Of a stretch of DNA of 64,000 bases, positions 11,065 through 19,349 are shown one piece after another. The DNA is taken from positions 3,782,001-3,846,000 of the forward strand of contig NZ_CP046507.1 in assembly GCF_009741445.1 (NCBI RefSeq), written 5' to 3'. Made by a program: the position numbers and the translations under genes. The notes under the pieces were generated by a model. That model saw nothing but the letters and a program-made list of their open reading frames with translations, made no database searches and was not told where the DNA came from. The DNA comes from Mycobacterium avium subsp. avium. GTDB lineage: Bacteria; Actinomycetota; Actinomycetes; Mycobacteriales; Mycobacteriaceae. Position 1 is the stretch's first letter; every line of letters starts with the position of its first letter.

Positions 11065-11601
11065 TCAGCCCTGCGCCGCCTGCTGCGCGATCGCGTAGCC
11101 GAGCTGAAGAAAGTCCGCACCGGTCAGCGCGCTGAACACGCCCGCGACCAGCCGGGTGTAGCGCGGCGCGAACACCAGGCCGATGGCGAACCCGGTGGCA
11201 ACCCACATGTCCAGGCAGAACGGGCAGGTCAGCAGCTCGCCCAGGCTGTGCCGCAGCTGGCTCTGCTCGCGGACCTCCTCCTGCACCTCGGCCGGGCCGC
11301 CGGTGCCCGCGTAGTGGGTGAACGGCGCGCGCAGCGGGCTGGTCACCGCGTCCTTGGTCAGGGTGCGCGACAGCTTGTGGGTGCCCAGGGTGAGGATCAG
11401 CAGGTCCTGGGCGCGCCATCGGGTCGGCAGGCTGCGGCCACTGGCCAGGGCGGCCAGCGTCGCGGCCGTCACCACCAGGCCGTAGACGACCAGCACCGCC
11501 AGGTAGCCGCCCAGCGGGCGGGGATTGTCGCCGCGGTAGGCCTGCGCTTCGCGCCGCGCACCGTCGACCACCTGGGCGCCGGTGTCGGCCAACTCACCCA
11601 T
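11065..11601 (-). CDS. DUF1360 membrane protein
   Basis: A 178-residue protein. ATG 11599-11601 is preferred because GAGGTG lies 6 nt upstream; an in-frame ATG at 11626-11628 is an alternative. A hydrophobic segment (YLAVLVVYGLVVTAATLAAL) is followed by the DUF1360 signature THKLSRTLTKD and LLTCPFCLDMWVAT, which holds a Cys-x2-Cys pair next to a second membrane segment. Function of the family is unknown. It lies 74 bp downstream of the MerR gene on the same strand, so both may belong to the hsp18 stress locus. Confidence 0.75.
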   Translation of the reverse strand: MGELADTGAQVVDGARREAQAYRGDNPRPLGGYLAVLVVYGLVVTAATLAALASGRSLPTRWRAQDLLILTLGTHKLSRTLTKDAVTSPLRAPFTHYAGTGGPAEVQEEVREQSQLRHSLGELLTCPFCLDMWVATGFAIGLVFAPRYTRLVAGVFSALTGADFLQLGYAIAQQAAQG

Positions 11602-11675
11602 CGCTTCACCTCGAGGCTTGGAAGGCATAGCCCGTCGGGTACCCGGACTCGACCGGCGCAACCCGGGACGGCGGC

Positions 11676-12038
11676 TCAGCCGGTGGCCGCGTCGCCGTCG
11701 GCGGTCTTCGCGGCTTCCCGCAACGCTCGGTTGGTCGACCGCAGGTCGGTGTTGGCCGCCGACAGCGTGGCGTTGTCGTCCTCCAGGGCGAGGATGCGGG
11801 CCACGCCGGCCAGGTTGACCCCGGCGTCGACCAGCTTGCTGATCCGCTTGAGCCGGGCCAGGTCGTCGGCGCTGTACCGGCGGGTTCCGCCCCGGCTTCG
11901 GGCCGGTGTGACCAGGCCGTGGCGTTCGTAGAGCCGCAGCGACTGCACCGCGATCCCGGACAGCTCGGCGGCCACCGAGATGCCGTAAACACCCTGGTCG
12001 GACGCCGGAGCACCCGCGTTGCCGCGGCGGTCGGCCAT
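11676..12038 (-). CDS. MerR-family regulator (HspR-like)
   Basis: A 120-residue transcription factor, start ATG 12036-12038 with GAGGGAG upstream. The N-terminal winged helix-turn-helix reads YGISVAAELSGIAVQSLRLYERHGLV then GTRRYSADDLARLKRI, the MerR pattern; a coiled-coil helix follows (ALEDDNATLSAANTDLRSTN). No cysteines are present, so it is not a metal sensor. It faces hsp18 across a 150-bp AT-rich intergenic region, and in actinobacteria such MerR/HspR proteins repress adjacent small heat-shock genes. Repression of hsp18 and of itself is inferred from this layout. Confidence 0.88.
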   Translation of the reverse strand: MADRRGNAGAPASDQGVYGISVAAELSGIAVQSLRLYERHGLVTPARSRGGTRRYSADDLARLKRISKLVDAGVNLAGVARILALEDDNATLSAANTDLRSTNRALREAAKTADGDAATG

Positions 12039-12113
12039 CGCGCATCTCCCTCGCTCATGCCCTGATAACGCCCAGAAAATCTGTTTAGCACAGTTGCGTC
12101 ATATTGTCGAGGA

Positions 12114-12144
12114 TGATATATCAAATCTATATTGTTGAACATAG
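12114..12144. promoter_or_regulatory. Candidate MerR operator between merR and hsp18
   Basis: An AT-rich patch in otherwise GC-rich DNA. It contains the perfect 10-bp palindrome TGATATATCA (12114-12123) and, next to it, the imperfect inverted repeat CTATATTGTTGAACATAG (12127-12144). It lies 46-76 bp before the hsp18 ATG, where a promoter and MerR operator would be expected. The HspR HAIR consensus (CTTGAGT-N7-ACTCAAG) is not seen. Confidence 0.45.
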
Positions 12145-12189
12145 AAAACCACATACACGTCACCTAGATCACACTGAGGGGTGAACATC

Positions 12190-12633
12190 ATGCTGATGCG
12201 TTCGGACCCGTTCCGCGAACTCGACCGACTGACCAACCAGGTCCTGGGCACCGCCACCCGGCCGGCGGTGATGCCGATGGACGCCTGGCGGGAAGGCGAG
12301 CACTTCGTGGTCGAATTCGACCTGCCCGGTATCGATGCCGAGTCGCTCGACATCGACATCGAGCGCAATGTGTTGACCGTGCGCGCCGAACGGCCGGCCC
12401 TCGACCCCAACCGCGAGATGCTGGCCACCGAGCGGCCGCGCGGCGTGTTCAGCCGCGAGCTGGTGCTCGGCGACAACCTCGACACCGACAAGATCGAGGC
12501 CTCGTACCGCGACGGCGTGCTGAGCCTGCACATCCCGGTGGCCGAGAAGGCCAAGCCGCGCAAGATCGCCGTCGGCCGCGGCGAGGCACCCCGGGCCGTC
12601 ACCGAAACCGCGCGAGAGGTCGTCAACGCCTGA
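12190..12633 (+). CDS. hsp18: 18-kDa small heat-shock protein (Hsp20/alpha-crystallin)
   Basis: A 147-residue chaperone. I chose ATG 12190 (MLMRSDPFRELDR) over the in-frame GTG 12181, because GAGGGG sits 8-9 nt before it and the product then matches the start and length of the M. leprae 18-kDa antigen as I recall it. The alpha-crystallin domain spans about residues 30-125 (VVEFDLPGIDAESLDIDIERN; RGVFSRELVLG; YRDGVLSLHIPV). It binds unfolding proteins under stress without ATP. This gene type is known from M. leprae and M. avium-complex species and differs from M. tuberculosis hspX/acr. It is divergent from the MerR gene, its probable repressor. Confidence 0.92.
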   Translation: MLMRSDPFRELDRLTNQVLGTATRPAVMPMDAWREGEHFVVEFDLPGIDAESLDIDIERNVLTVRAERPALDPNREMLATERPRGVFSRELVLGDNLDTDKIEASYRDGVLSLHIPVAEKAKPRKIAVGRGEAPRAVTETAREVVNA

Positions 12634-12758
12634 CCGCCCGGAGGCGGGCGGCGGCCGCACGCGCCAGGCGCTTTCGCGCGCCCGTCGCCCGCCTGCGGCT
12701 CCAGGGCTCGGGCGTGCACCTCTCGCCCGGTGAGCCCAGTGAGAGGGAGGGATTGACG

Positions 12759-13442
12759 ATGACTTGGAATCTCGACGGCCAGACCGCCAACGTCGAGCAG
12801 GCGCTGGCCGGCGGCCACACACAGCCCGCGGGCTGGTTTCGGTTCTACTTCGCCGACCAGCGGTGGGAATGGTCGGAGCAGGTGCAGCGCATGCACGGAT
12901 ACGAACCGGGCAGCATCACTCCGACCACCGAGCTGGTGCTCTCGCACAAGCACCCCGACGACCGGGCACGGGTCGCCGCCACGATCGATGAGATCGTCAC
13001 CAACCATCAGGCGTTCAGCACCCGGCACCGGATCATCGACACCGCCGGAAACGTCCGTCACGTCGTCGTCGTCGGTGATCGGCTGACCGACGAACAGGGC
13101 GAGGTGATCGGGGCGCAGGGCTTCTACATCGACGTCTCCACCCCGCACCAGCAGGTGCAGGAGGAGATGATGAGCGCGAGACTGGCTGAGATCAGCCGGA
13201 ATCGGGCCCGCATCGAACAAACCAAGGGCATGCTGATGCTGATCTACGGCATCAGCGACAGCGCGGCCTTCGAGTTGCTCAAATGGCTTTCGCAGGAAGG
13301 AAACGTCAAGCTGCGACCGCTGGCCGAGCAGATCGCCGAGGACTTCCGCGGCGCCGACGTGCCGCTGCCCACGCGGTCGGAATTCGACCACCTGCTGCTG
13401 ACCGCGCACCAACGCCTGAAGGCCTCCGACACCCGCAGATGA
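12759..13442 (+). CDS. PAS-ANTAR RNA-binding regulator
   Basis: A 227-residue protein, start ATG 12759 with GGGAGGG 7 nt upstream. The N-terminal part is a PAS_3-type fold (GWFRFYFADQRWEWSEQVQRMHGYEPG; LSHKHPDDR; IDTAGNVRHVVVVGDRL), which usually binds a small ligand or flavin. The C-terminal part from about residue 145 is an ANTAR domain (NRARIEQTKGMLMLIYGISDSAAFELLKWLS) that should bind paired RNA hairpins and relieve termination. It follows hsp18 by 125 bp and converges with devS. Its RNA targets are not evident. Confidence 0.88.
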   Translation: MTWNLDGQTANVEQALAGGHTQPAGWFRFYFADQRWEWSEQVQRMHGYEPGSITPTTELVLSHKHPDDRARVAATIDEIVTNHQAFSTRHRIIDTAGNVRHVVVVGDRLTDEQGEVIGAQGFYIDVSTPHQQVQEEMMSARLAEISRNRARIEQTKGMLMLIYGISDSAAFELLKWLSQEGNVKLRPLAEQIAEDFRGADVPLPTRSEFDHLLLTAHQRLKASDTRR

Positions 13443-13469
13443 TCTGTTGCGGGCCAAGGCTTTTGGTGC

Positions 13470-15125
13470 TCAGTGGTCGAGCAGCGGGGCGGTCCAATGC
13501 ACCCGGGTGCCGCCGCCGGGCGGGCTGCTGATCTCGCAGCTGCCGCCGAGTTGCTCGGCCCGCCGTGTCATGTTGGCCAGCCCGCTGCGACGGGTGTTGC
13601 CGGACGCGATGCCGCGGCCGTTGTCGATCACGTCCAGGGTGAACATGTCGGCGACACCGATCTGCACCGTCAGCCGCGACGCGCCCGAGTGGCGGACGGC
13701 GTTGCTGACGGCTTCGACGGTCACCGCCTCGGCGTGCTCGGCGAGCTCGGCGCCGACCGCCGTCATCGGACCGTCCATGCGCACCGTGGTGACCAGGTCG
13801 CGATTCTCGGTCAGCTCGGCGATGACCCGCTGAATGCGGTGCCGGAAGTCGCCGGCGACGGCCGCCGGGGAGCGCAGCGCGAAGATCGTGGTGCGGATCT
13901 CCTCGATGATCGTCTGCAGGTCGTCGAGCGTCCGGTTGAGCCGGTCGGCCACCTCGGGCGACCGCGCCCGGGCCAGCGTGCCCTGCAGATCCATGCCGGC
14001 GGCGAACAGCCGCTGGATGACGTGGTCGTGCAGGTCGTGCGCGATGCGCTCCCGCTCGGCCAAAACGGCCAGCTGCCGCGCGTCCTCGCGCGCCGCGGCG
14101 AGCACCAGCGCGATGGCGGCGTGGGTGGCGAAGTCGCGCACCAGGTCCAGATAGCTCTCGTCGAACGGCGGCTGCTCGGTGCCGCGGGCGATCGCGATCA
14201 CCCCGACCACTTCGTCGCGGGCGCGCAGCGGCATCACGATCGCCGGTCGCCGCCCGGCATCGGTGAAAGCCTGGATGGGATAACGGAATTCGTCGGTGAT
14301 CAGCGGTTCGCCGGACTTGAAGACCGCGCCGCTGGTGGAGCCGCGCACCGGGACCCGCTGCCCGAGCACGTCGGCGGCGGGCAGGCCCACCGCCGCCGAG
14401 ACCACCAGGGTGTCCACCTCCGGGTTGCCGGGCTCCCCGGGGTCGGCGGGCACCAGCACGATGGCCTGTTCGGCGTCGGTCAACGCGCAGGCGCGTTCGG
14501 CGATCAGCTGCATCGGGCGCCGGTGCGGCTCGGTGCGCGACAGCAGCGCGGTGGTGATCTCGCGGCTGGCTTCGATCCATTTCACCGACATCCGCTCGCG
14601 CTCGAAGACCTGCGCGTTGTCGATGGCGACCGCCGCCGCGAAAGCCAGGGCGCGCGCGGCCATCTCGTCGGCGTCGGAGAACACCCGCGCCTCATCGACG
14701 TGGGTCAGATACAGGTTGCCGAACACCGCGCCGCGGATGGTGATCGGCACCGCGAGAAAGGCCCGCATCGCCGGATGGTGCTCGGGGAATCCGGCGGCGG
14801 CGGGGTGGGCGGTCAGGTCGTCCATCCGCAGCGCCGGGGTGTCCAGCAGGGACAGACTGAGCAGCCCCTTGCCGACCGGGTGGTGCCCGATGCGCCGCAC
14901 CGTCTCGGCGTCCATGCCTTCGTGCACAAAGGAGATCAGGTTGGCATGCCGGTCGCGCACGGCCAGGGCACCGTACGGGGCCGACGTCAATTCCCTTGCC
15001 GCGCTGATGATCCGGTGCAGCGTCGCGTCGAGATCCAGGCCCGCGCCGATCTCGGCGATCACCCGCAGCAGTTTCTCGGTTTGATCGCGCGCGGCCGCCA
15101 GTTCGTCGAACCGGTTCCCGGTCAC
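13470..15125 (-). CDS. devS: GAF-domain oxygen/redox sensor histidine kinase DevS/DosS-like
   Basis: A 551-residue cytoplasmic kinase starting at GTG 15123-15125, which overlaps the devR stop as GTGA. Two GAF domains: the first (about residues 25-170) contains GFPEHHPAMRAFLAVPI, where the His before P-x-M aligns with the haem-ligating His149 of M. tuberculosis DosS as I recall it. The second runs to about residue 345. The dimerisation region RIAHDLHDHVIQRLF holds the phospho-accepting His, and the HATPase core shows EAVSNAVRH and DNGRGI. It should sense O2, NO or CO and phosphorylate DevR. Assignment as orthologue rather than paralogue rests on the adjacent DevR. Confidence 0.88.
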   Translation of the reverse strand: MTGNRFDELAAARDQTEKLLRVIAEIGAGLDLDATLHRIISAARELTSAPYGALAVRDRHANLISFVHEGMDAETVRRIGHHPVGKGLLSLSLLDTPALRMDDLTAHPAAAGFPEHHPAMRAFLAVPITIRGAVFGNLYLTHVDEARVFSDADEMAARALAFAAAVAIDNAQVFERERMSVKWIEASREITTALLSRTEPHRRPMQLIAERACALTDAEQAIVLVPADPGEPGNPEVDTLVVSAAVGLPAADVLGQRVPVRGSTSGAVFKSGEPLITDEFRYPIQAFTDAGRRPAIVMPLRARDEVVGVIAIARGTEQPPFDESYLDLVRDFATHAAIALVLAAAREDARQLAVLAERERIAHDLHDHVIQRLFAAGMDLQGTLARARSPEVADRLNRTLDDLQTIIEEIRTTIFALRSPAAVAGDFRHRIQRVIAELTENRDLVTTVRMDGPMTAVGAELAEHAEAVTVEAVSNAVRHSGASRLTVQIGVADMFTLDVIDNGRGIASGNTRRSGLANMTRRAEQLGGSCEISSPPGGGTRVHWTAPLLDH

Positions 15126-15790
15126 CCCGGCCAGTCCGGTGGGGTCGGCGGACGGCCGGCCTGCTGGTTGAGTTTCGACGCGAACACCGCCGCCTGGGTC
15201 CGGCGCTCCATGCCGAGTTTGGCCAGCAGCCGGGACACGTAGTTCTTGACCGTCTTCTCCGCGAGGAACATTCGCGCGGCGATCTGCCGGTTGGTCAGGC
15301 CCTCGCTGAGCAGCCCGAGCAGCGTTCGTTCCTGTTCGGTCAGGCCCGACAGCGGGTCCGCCTGCGCGGCGCTGCCGCGCAGCTTGGCCATCAACGCGGC
15401 GGCGGCCCGGTTGTCCAGCAGCGATTTCCCGGCGCCCACGTCTTTGATCGCCCGGGCCAGCTCCATGCCCTTGATGTCCTTGATGACGAACCCGCTGGCG
15501 CCGGCCAGGATGGCCTCCAGCATCGCCTCGTCGGAGGTGAACGACGTCAGCATCAGGCAGCGCAGGTCGGGATGCTCGGAGAGCAGGTCGCGGCACAACT
15601 CGATGCCGTTGCCGTCGGGCAGCCGCACGTCGAGCACGGCCACGTCGGGCCGCGCCGCCGGTATCCGCGCCTTGGCCTCGGCCACCGTGCCGGCCTCGCC
15701 GACGATCCGCAGATCGGGATCCGAGGAGAGCAGATCGCACAGTCCGCGGCGGACGACTTCGTGGTCGTCGACCAGGAACACCTTGACCAT
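15122..15790 (-). CDS. devR: Dormancy response regulator DevR/DosR
   Basis: A 222-residue NarL/LuxR-type regulator, start ATG 15788-15790 after AGGAAGG. The receiver domain has DD at positions 8-9, the phospho-acceptor Asp54 in VAVLDVRLPDGNG, and SFTSDEAML and VIKDIKG for signalling. The LuxR helix-turn-helix near residues 150-210 reads LTEQERTLLGLLSEGLTNRQIAARMFLAEKTVKNYVSRLL. It matches remembered M. tuberculosis DevR over nearly its whole length; only the C-terminal tail differs. It activates the dormancy regulon in hypoxia. The Rv3134c-type USP gene that precedes devR in M. tuberculosis is absent; a divergent flavin-binding gene takes its place. Confidence 0.92.
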   Translation of the reverse strand: MVKVFLVDDHEVVRRGLCDLLSSDPDLRIVGEAGTVAEAKARIPAARPDVAVLDVRLPDGNGIELCRDLLSEHPDLRCLMLTSFTSDEAMLEAILAGASGFVIKDIKGMELARAIKDVGAGKSLLDNRAAAALMAKLRGSAAQADPLSGLTEQERTLLGLLSEGLTNRQIAARMFLAEKTVKNYVSRLLAKLGMERRTQAAVFASKLNQQAGRPPTPPDWPG

Positions 15791-15869
15791 GGCGAGCCTT
15801 CCTGTCGGCAGACCAGTCCAATATCCCACATTCTCGGCTCCCTGCGGGTCGGGGCGTAACTGGTTCAAC

Positions 15870-15903
15870 GACTTTGGTCCCGACCGCAGAGGACCTTCGG
15901 CCG
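15870..15903. promoter_or_regulatory. Candidate DosR-box half sites between devR and the PNPOx-like gene
   Basis: GACTTTGGTCCCGAC at 15870-15884 matches the right half of the DosR consensus TTSGGGACTWWAGTCCCSAA well. A weaker second copy, GAGGACCTTCGGCC, starts near 15889. Together they lie 80-115 bp before the devR start and 100-135 bp before the ATG at 16004, suiting autoregulation and control of both genes. Matched by eye only. Confidence 0.45.
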
Positions 15904-16003
15904 CCGCGTCGACCCGGGGCCGGCCAATAGCGTTGCGGCAGTGACCCATTGCGGCAGTGATTCATTGCGGCTCAACACCGCGGGCGCGGAAAGGGACGAC
16001 GCG

Positions 16004-16420
16004 ATGCCGGTGACCGATGACGGGGTGGAGATCCTGCCGGTGCACGAGTGCTGGGATCTGCTGCGCGGCCTGACGCTGGGCCGGCTGGTCACCCACGCCG
16101 ACGGTCAGCCCGACATCTTCCCGGTCAACTACGTCGTGCAGCGCCGCACCGTGCTGTTCCGCACCGCGGAGGGCACCAAGCTGATCAGCGCGGCGATCAA
16201 CAACCGGGTGCTGTTCGAGGTCGACGACCACAACGTCGCCGGGGCGTGGACCGTGATCATCCGGGGCATCGCCCGCTCGCTGCGCACTACCGAGGAGATC
16301 GAGGAGGCCGAGCGCGCGCAGGTGCTGCCGTGGACCAGGTCGGAGAAGACGCACTATGTACGCATCGTTCCCGAGAGCGTCACCGGCCGCCGCTTCCGGT
16401 TCAGGTCACCGGCGGGCTGA
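16004..16420 (+). CDS. Pyridoxamine 5'-phosphate oxidase-like flavin-binding protein
   Basis: A 138-residue single-domain split-barrel protein. ATG 16004 is favoured by AAGGGA 7 nt upstream; an in-frame GTG at 15941 would add 21 unconserved residues. Family marks are LLRGLTLGRLVTH, DIFPVNYVVQRRTVLFRTAEGTKL and the C-terminal HYVRIVPESVTGRRF. These proteins bind FMN or F420 and act as small oxidoreductases; several belong to the dormancy regulon in M. tuberculosis. Its stop (TGA 16418-16420) abuts the stop of the convergent nitroreductase gene with no gap. Confidence 0.82.
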   Translation: MPVTDDGVEILPVHECWDLLRGLTLGRLVTHADGQPDIFPVNYVVQRRTVLFRTAEGTKLISAAINNRVLFEVDDHNVAGAWTVIIRGIARSLRTTEEIEEAERAQVLPWTRSEKTHYVRIVPESVTGRRFRFRSPAG

Positions 16421-17395
16421 TCAGCCGACCCACTCGACGAAGTCGGCGAGGTCGCGGCGCGGGGTCGCCGGCAACGGGTCCGCGTTGATCGGCGCCCAAC
16501 CCACCCGCAGCAGCATCTGCGGATGGTGGCCGTCACCGAAGATGTCGGCGCGCACCGCCGCGCGCGTCTGCGGCGTCTCCAGCGGTTCGGTGACCGGGCA
16601 GCTGGCAAGCCCCGCCGAGGTGGCGGTGAGCAGCACCACCCCGGTGGCCTCGCCGGCGCGCAGCCGCGCCAGCCGGTCGTCGTGACGGGTGCCCAGCGCG
16701 AGCACCACGGCGTTGTCGTCGCCGGCCGACGAGCCCGGCGCCATCGGCAGCGCCGCGCCGGCGAACAACCGGGTCGGGATCTTGGCGGCCGGATCCGGGA
16801 ACGGGGTGTTGCGGGCGGGCACCCCGGACACCGAGAAGTAGCGCCCGCTCCAGGTGGTCAGCTCGGCCAGATAGTCCTTGGTCAGGTGGTCGCGGATCGA
16901 TTGCGCGACGATGTCGTGCAGGCCGCCGACGTCCTGCACCTGGTACAGCGTCACCCCGGCGCGGGCCGCCCGGGCCGCCATCAGCGCGATGTCGCCGACC
17001 GGCACCGGCCAACAGCTGTAGTGGCGCCGGTCGGTGCGCCGGCGCGGGATCGCGGCGGCGAGCGCGACGTCGACGTAGTCGGCGGTCTGGGGCGAAAACT
17101 CAAGCGTCGCAAGGTGATCCGGGTCGTCGGGATCCGGCAGCCTGCGCACCCTGGACCGCCAGCCGACGGCGGCGAACGCGGTGACGCAGTGCTGCAGGGC
17201 GATGCCGCAACTCAGGATCAAGTCGCGGCCGTCGGGGTCGGTGTGGGGCAGTTGCCGGGCGGGGTCGGCGTACAGGTGCAGGCCGGCCGGATCGATGCGC
17301 CACCGCCACGGTTGGGTGTTGTGCACCGAGGGGGCTCGAGACGCCAGCGCCAGTGCCGTGCGGACCGTTTCCGGATCCGGGAAGCCGGTGTTCAT
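16421..17395 (-). CDS. Acg-family nitroreductase (Rv3131-like)
   Basis: A 324-residue member of the Acg subgroup of FMN-binding nitroreductases. Start ATG 17393-17395 (MNTGFPDPETVRTAL) follows GAAGAGGGGG. Conserved blocks are RAPSVHNTQPWRWRI near residue 20, DPDGRDLILSCGIALQHC, AAAIPRRRTDRR, the long WSGRYFSVSGVPARN segment and MLLRVGWAPINADPLPATPRR at the end; the sequence matches remembered Rv3131 throughout. Acg proteins are thought to sequester flavin rather than reduce nitro compounds. Rv3131 belongs to the DosR regulon and lies next to devS-devR in M. tuberculosis, as it does here. Confidence 0.9.
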   Translation of the reverse strand: MNTGFPDPETVRTALALASRAPSVHNTQPWRWRIDPAGLHLYADPARQLPHTDPDGRDLILSCGIALQHCVTAFAAVGWRSRVRRLPDPDDPDHLATLEFSPQTADYVDVALAAAIPRRRTDRRHYSCWPVPVGDIALMAARAARAGVTLYQVQDVGGLHDIVAQSIRDHLTKDYLAELTTWSGRYFSVSGVPARNTPFPDPAAKIPTRLFAGAALPMAPGSSAGDDNAVVLALGTRHDDRLARLRAGEATGVVLLTATSAGLASCPVTEPLETPQTRAAVRADIFGDGHHPQMLLRVGWAPINADPLPATPRRDLADFVEWVG

Positions 17396-17485
17396 GAGAT
17401 TCCCCCTCTTCTCGCCTGGCGCCCTGCGGTATCCACGATCACGCGTCCTCGGCGGCACCGCGAGGGCCCGACGGCTCTAGCCGGA

Positions 17486-17498
17486 GGGACTTTCGGCC
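17486..17498. promoter_or_regulatory. Candidate DosR box
   Basis: GGGACTTTCGGCC keeps the GGGAC core, the central T run and the right-hand G-x-CC of the DosR consensus. It lies 91 bp upstream of the nitroreductase ATG and 52 bp before the macS-like ATG, so it could serve either. Matched by eye. Confidence 0.5.
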
Positions 17499-17549
17499 GA
17501 TATCCGTGGCCGGCCCGCCGCCGGCCGATCCGCCCTTATGCTGACCACG

Positions 17550-18698
17550 ATGGCGAATCACGGCCCCGATCCCACCACGCCGCTGTGGCGCGCGGCGCAA
17601 GTGTTCCGCCTGCTGAGCTGCCTCTACGCCACCGGCTTCCAGATCGCCATCAACCCGGATCTGCTTCGCCCCGTGCTGGGTTGAGTGCTTTTCGCCGGGC
17701 TGATCGGCTGGAGCGCGGCCTGCGCGCTGGCCTATCTGCGGGGCTTCGGCCGCAAGCCGGCGTGGGTGCTGGCCGAGCTGGTGGTCGTCGTCTTGCTGAT
17801 GTGGTCGAACAACCTCGTTGCGAGCCCGCACTGGGCGGCCGACAACCAGACCTGGCCGACGACGTTGTGGGCCAGCAATCCCACCATCTCGGCCGCCATC
17901 CAGTTCGGCCCGGTGGGCGGCATGCTGACGGGCCTGGCGGTGATGACCGCCAATTTCGCCGTCAAGAACTACTTCGCGCTCAACCTCGGGCACAACGCCA
18001 CCGTCATCATCGAACTGGCGATCGGCATGGCGATCGGGATGGCCGCGCAGACCGCGCGGCGCGCCCACAACGAGCTGCAACGCGCGGCCCGATTGACCGC
18101 CGCGGCGCAAGAGCGCGACCGGCTGGCCCGCCAGGTGCACGACGGGGCCATCCAGGTGCTGGCGCTGGTCGCCAAGAAGGGGCACGAAATCGGCGGCGCC
18201 ACAACCGAACTCGCCGACCTGGCGAGCGAGCAGGAACGCGCGCTGCGGCGCTGGCTGGCGTGTACGGATATCGATCGGGACGCCGACGGCGATACCGTCG
18301 ACCTGCGCACGCTGCTGCGACGCCGGGAATCCGATCGGGTGTCGATCAGCCTGCCCGGCACGCCGGTGAGGTTGGGGCGTTGGGCCGCAACCGAACTCGA
18401 CGCCGCGGTGGGCAACGCGTTGGACAACGTGGTCGCCCACGCCGGCCCGGGGGCGCACGCGTTCGTGCTCGTGGAGGACCTCGGCGATTCCGTGTTGGTC
18501 AGTGTCCGCGACGACGGTGTGGGGATCGCCGCCGGCCGGGTCGAGGAAGCGGCGCGCCAGGGGCGCCTGGGCATCTCCCAATCGATCGTGGGACGGTTGG
18601 CGTCGCTGGGCGGCACCGCCGAACGGCACAGCGAGCCCGGGGCCGGCGCCGAATGGGAGTTGTGCGTGCCGCGCCGGGAGGGAAGCCATGACGGATGA
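17550..18698 (+). pseudogene. MacS-like sensor histidine kinase interrupted by an in-frame stop
   Basis: From ATG 17550 (or 17538, same frame) the frame encodes ARAAQVFRLL-type membrane-proximal sequence to ...RPVLG, then meets TGA at 17682-17684, and continues in the same frame with VLFAGLIGWSAACALAYL and five more membrane segments. A TGG-to-TGA change would explain it. Downstream are the kinase dimerisation motif RLARQVHDGAIQVLALVAKKGHEIGG, NALDNVVAHA and DDGVGIAAGR, the pattern of MacS-family NarL-type kinases. Reinitiation at GTG 17685, directly after the stop, could give 337 residues lacking the first membrane helix. The next gene overlaps by 11 bp. Confidence 0.8.
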
Positions 18699-19349
18699 CG
18701 CGACGCCCACGACGGTGATGGTGGTCGACGACCATCCGATCTGGCGTGACGCGGTGGCTCGCGACCTGGCCGAAAGCGGCTTCGCGGTGGTCGCCACCGC
18801 CGACGGGGTGGCCACCGCCCAGCGGCGGGCGTGGTCAGGCCCGATGTGGTGGTGATGGACATGCAGCTGCCCGACGGCGACGGTGCGCAGGCCACCGCCG
18901 CGGTGCTGGCGGTCTCGGCCTCGTCGCGGGTGCTGGTGCTGTCGGCCTCCGACGAACGCGACGACGTCCTGCAGGCTGTCAAGGCAGGCGCGGCCGGCTA
19001 CCTGGTGAAGAGCGCCTCGAAAGCCGAACTGGCGCAGGCGGTGACGGACACCGCCGCCGGGCGGGCCGTGTTCACCCCGAGCCTGGCCGGGCTGGTGCTG
19101 GGCGAATACCGGCGCATCGCGCAGAGCAAGGACGACGGCCCCACCCGCCCCCGGCTCACCGACCGCGAGACGGAGGTGTTGCGGTATGTCGCAAAAGGGC
19201 TGTCCGCCAAGCAGATCGCCGAGAAGCTCTCGCTGAGCCACCGCACGGTGGAAAACCATGTGCAGGCGACGTTTCGCAAACTGCAGGTCGCCAACCGGGT
19301 GGAATTGGCCCGCTACGCCATCGAACACGGCCTCGACGAAGAGCCGTGA
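18688..19349 (+). pseudogene. MacR-like LuxR response regulator, frameshifted
   Basis: ATG 18688 (ribosome site GGGAGGGAAG) opens a receiver domain: TVMVVDDHPIWRDAVARDL to AQRRA. The frame then breaks near 18829-18831, and the domain continues in another frame as VVRPDVVVMDMQLPDGDG with the phospho-Asp, SASDERDDVLQAVKAG, and a LuxR helix-turn-helix (LTDRETEVLRYVAKGLSAKQIAEKL) to the stop at 19349. One lost base accounts for it; without repair translation stops at 18855. The partner kinase upstream is also broken, which argues that the system is decaying. The gene overlaps the convergent acyltransferase by 37 bp. Confidence 0.82.

Noticed and set aside
12181..12189. GTG 12181 as start of hsp18
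   Set aside because: The ribosome site directly abuts this codon; ATG 12190 has proper spacing and matches the known 18-kDa antigen N-terminus.
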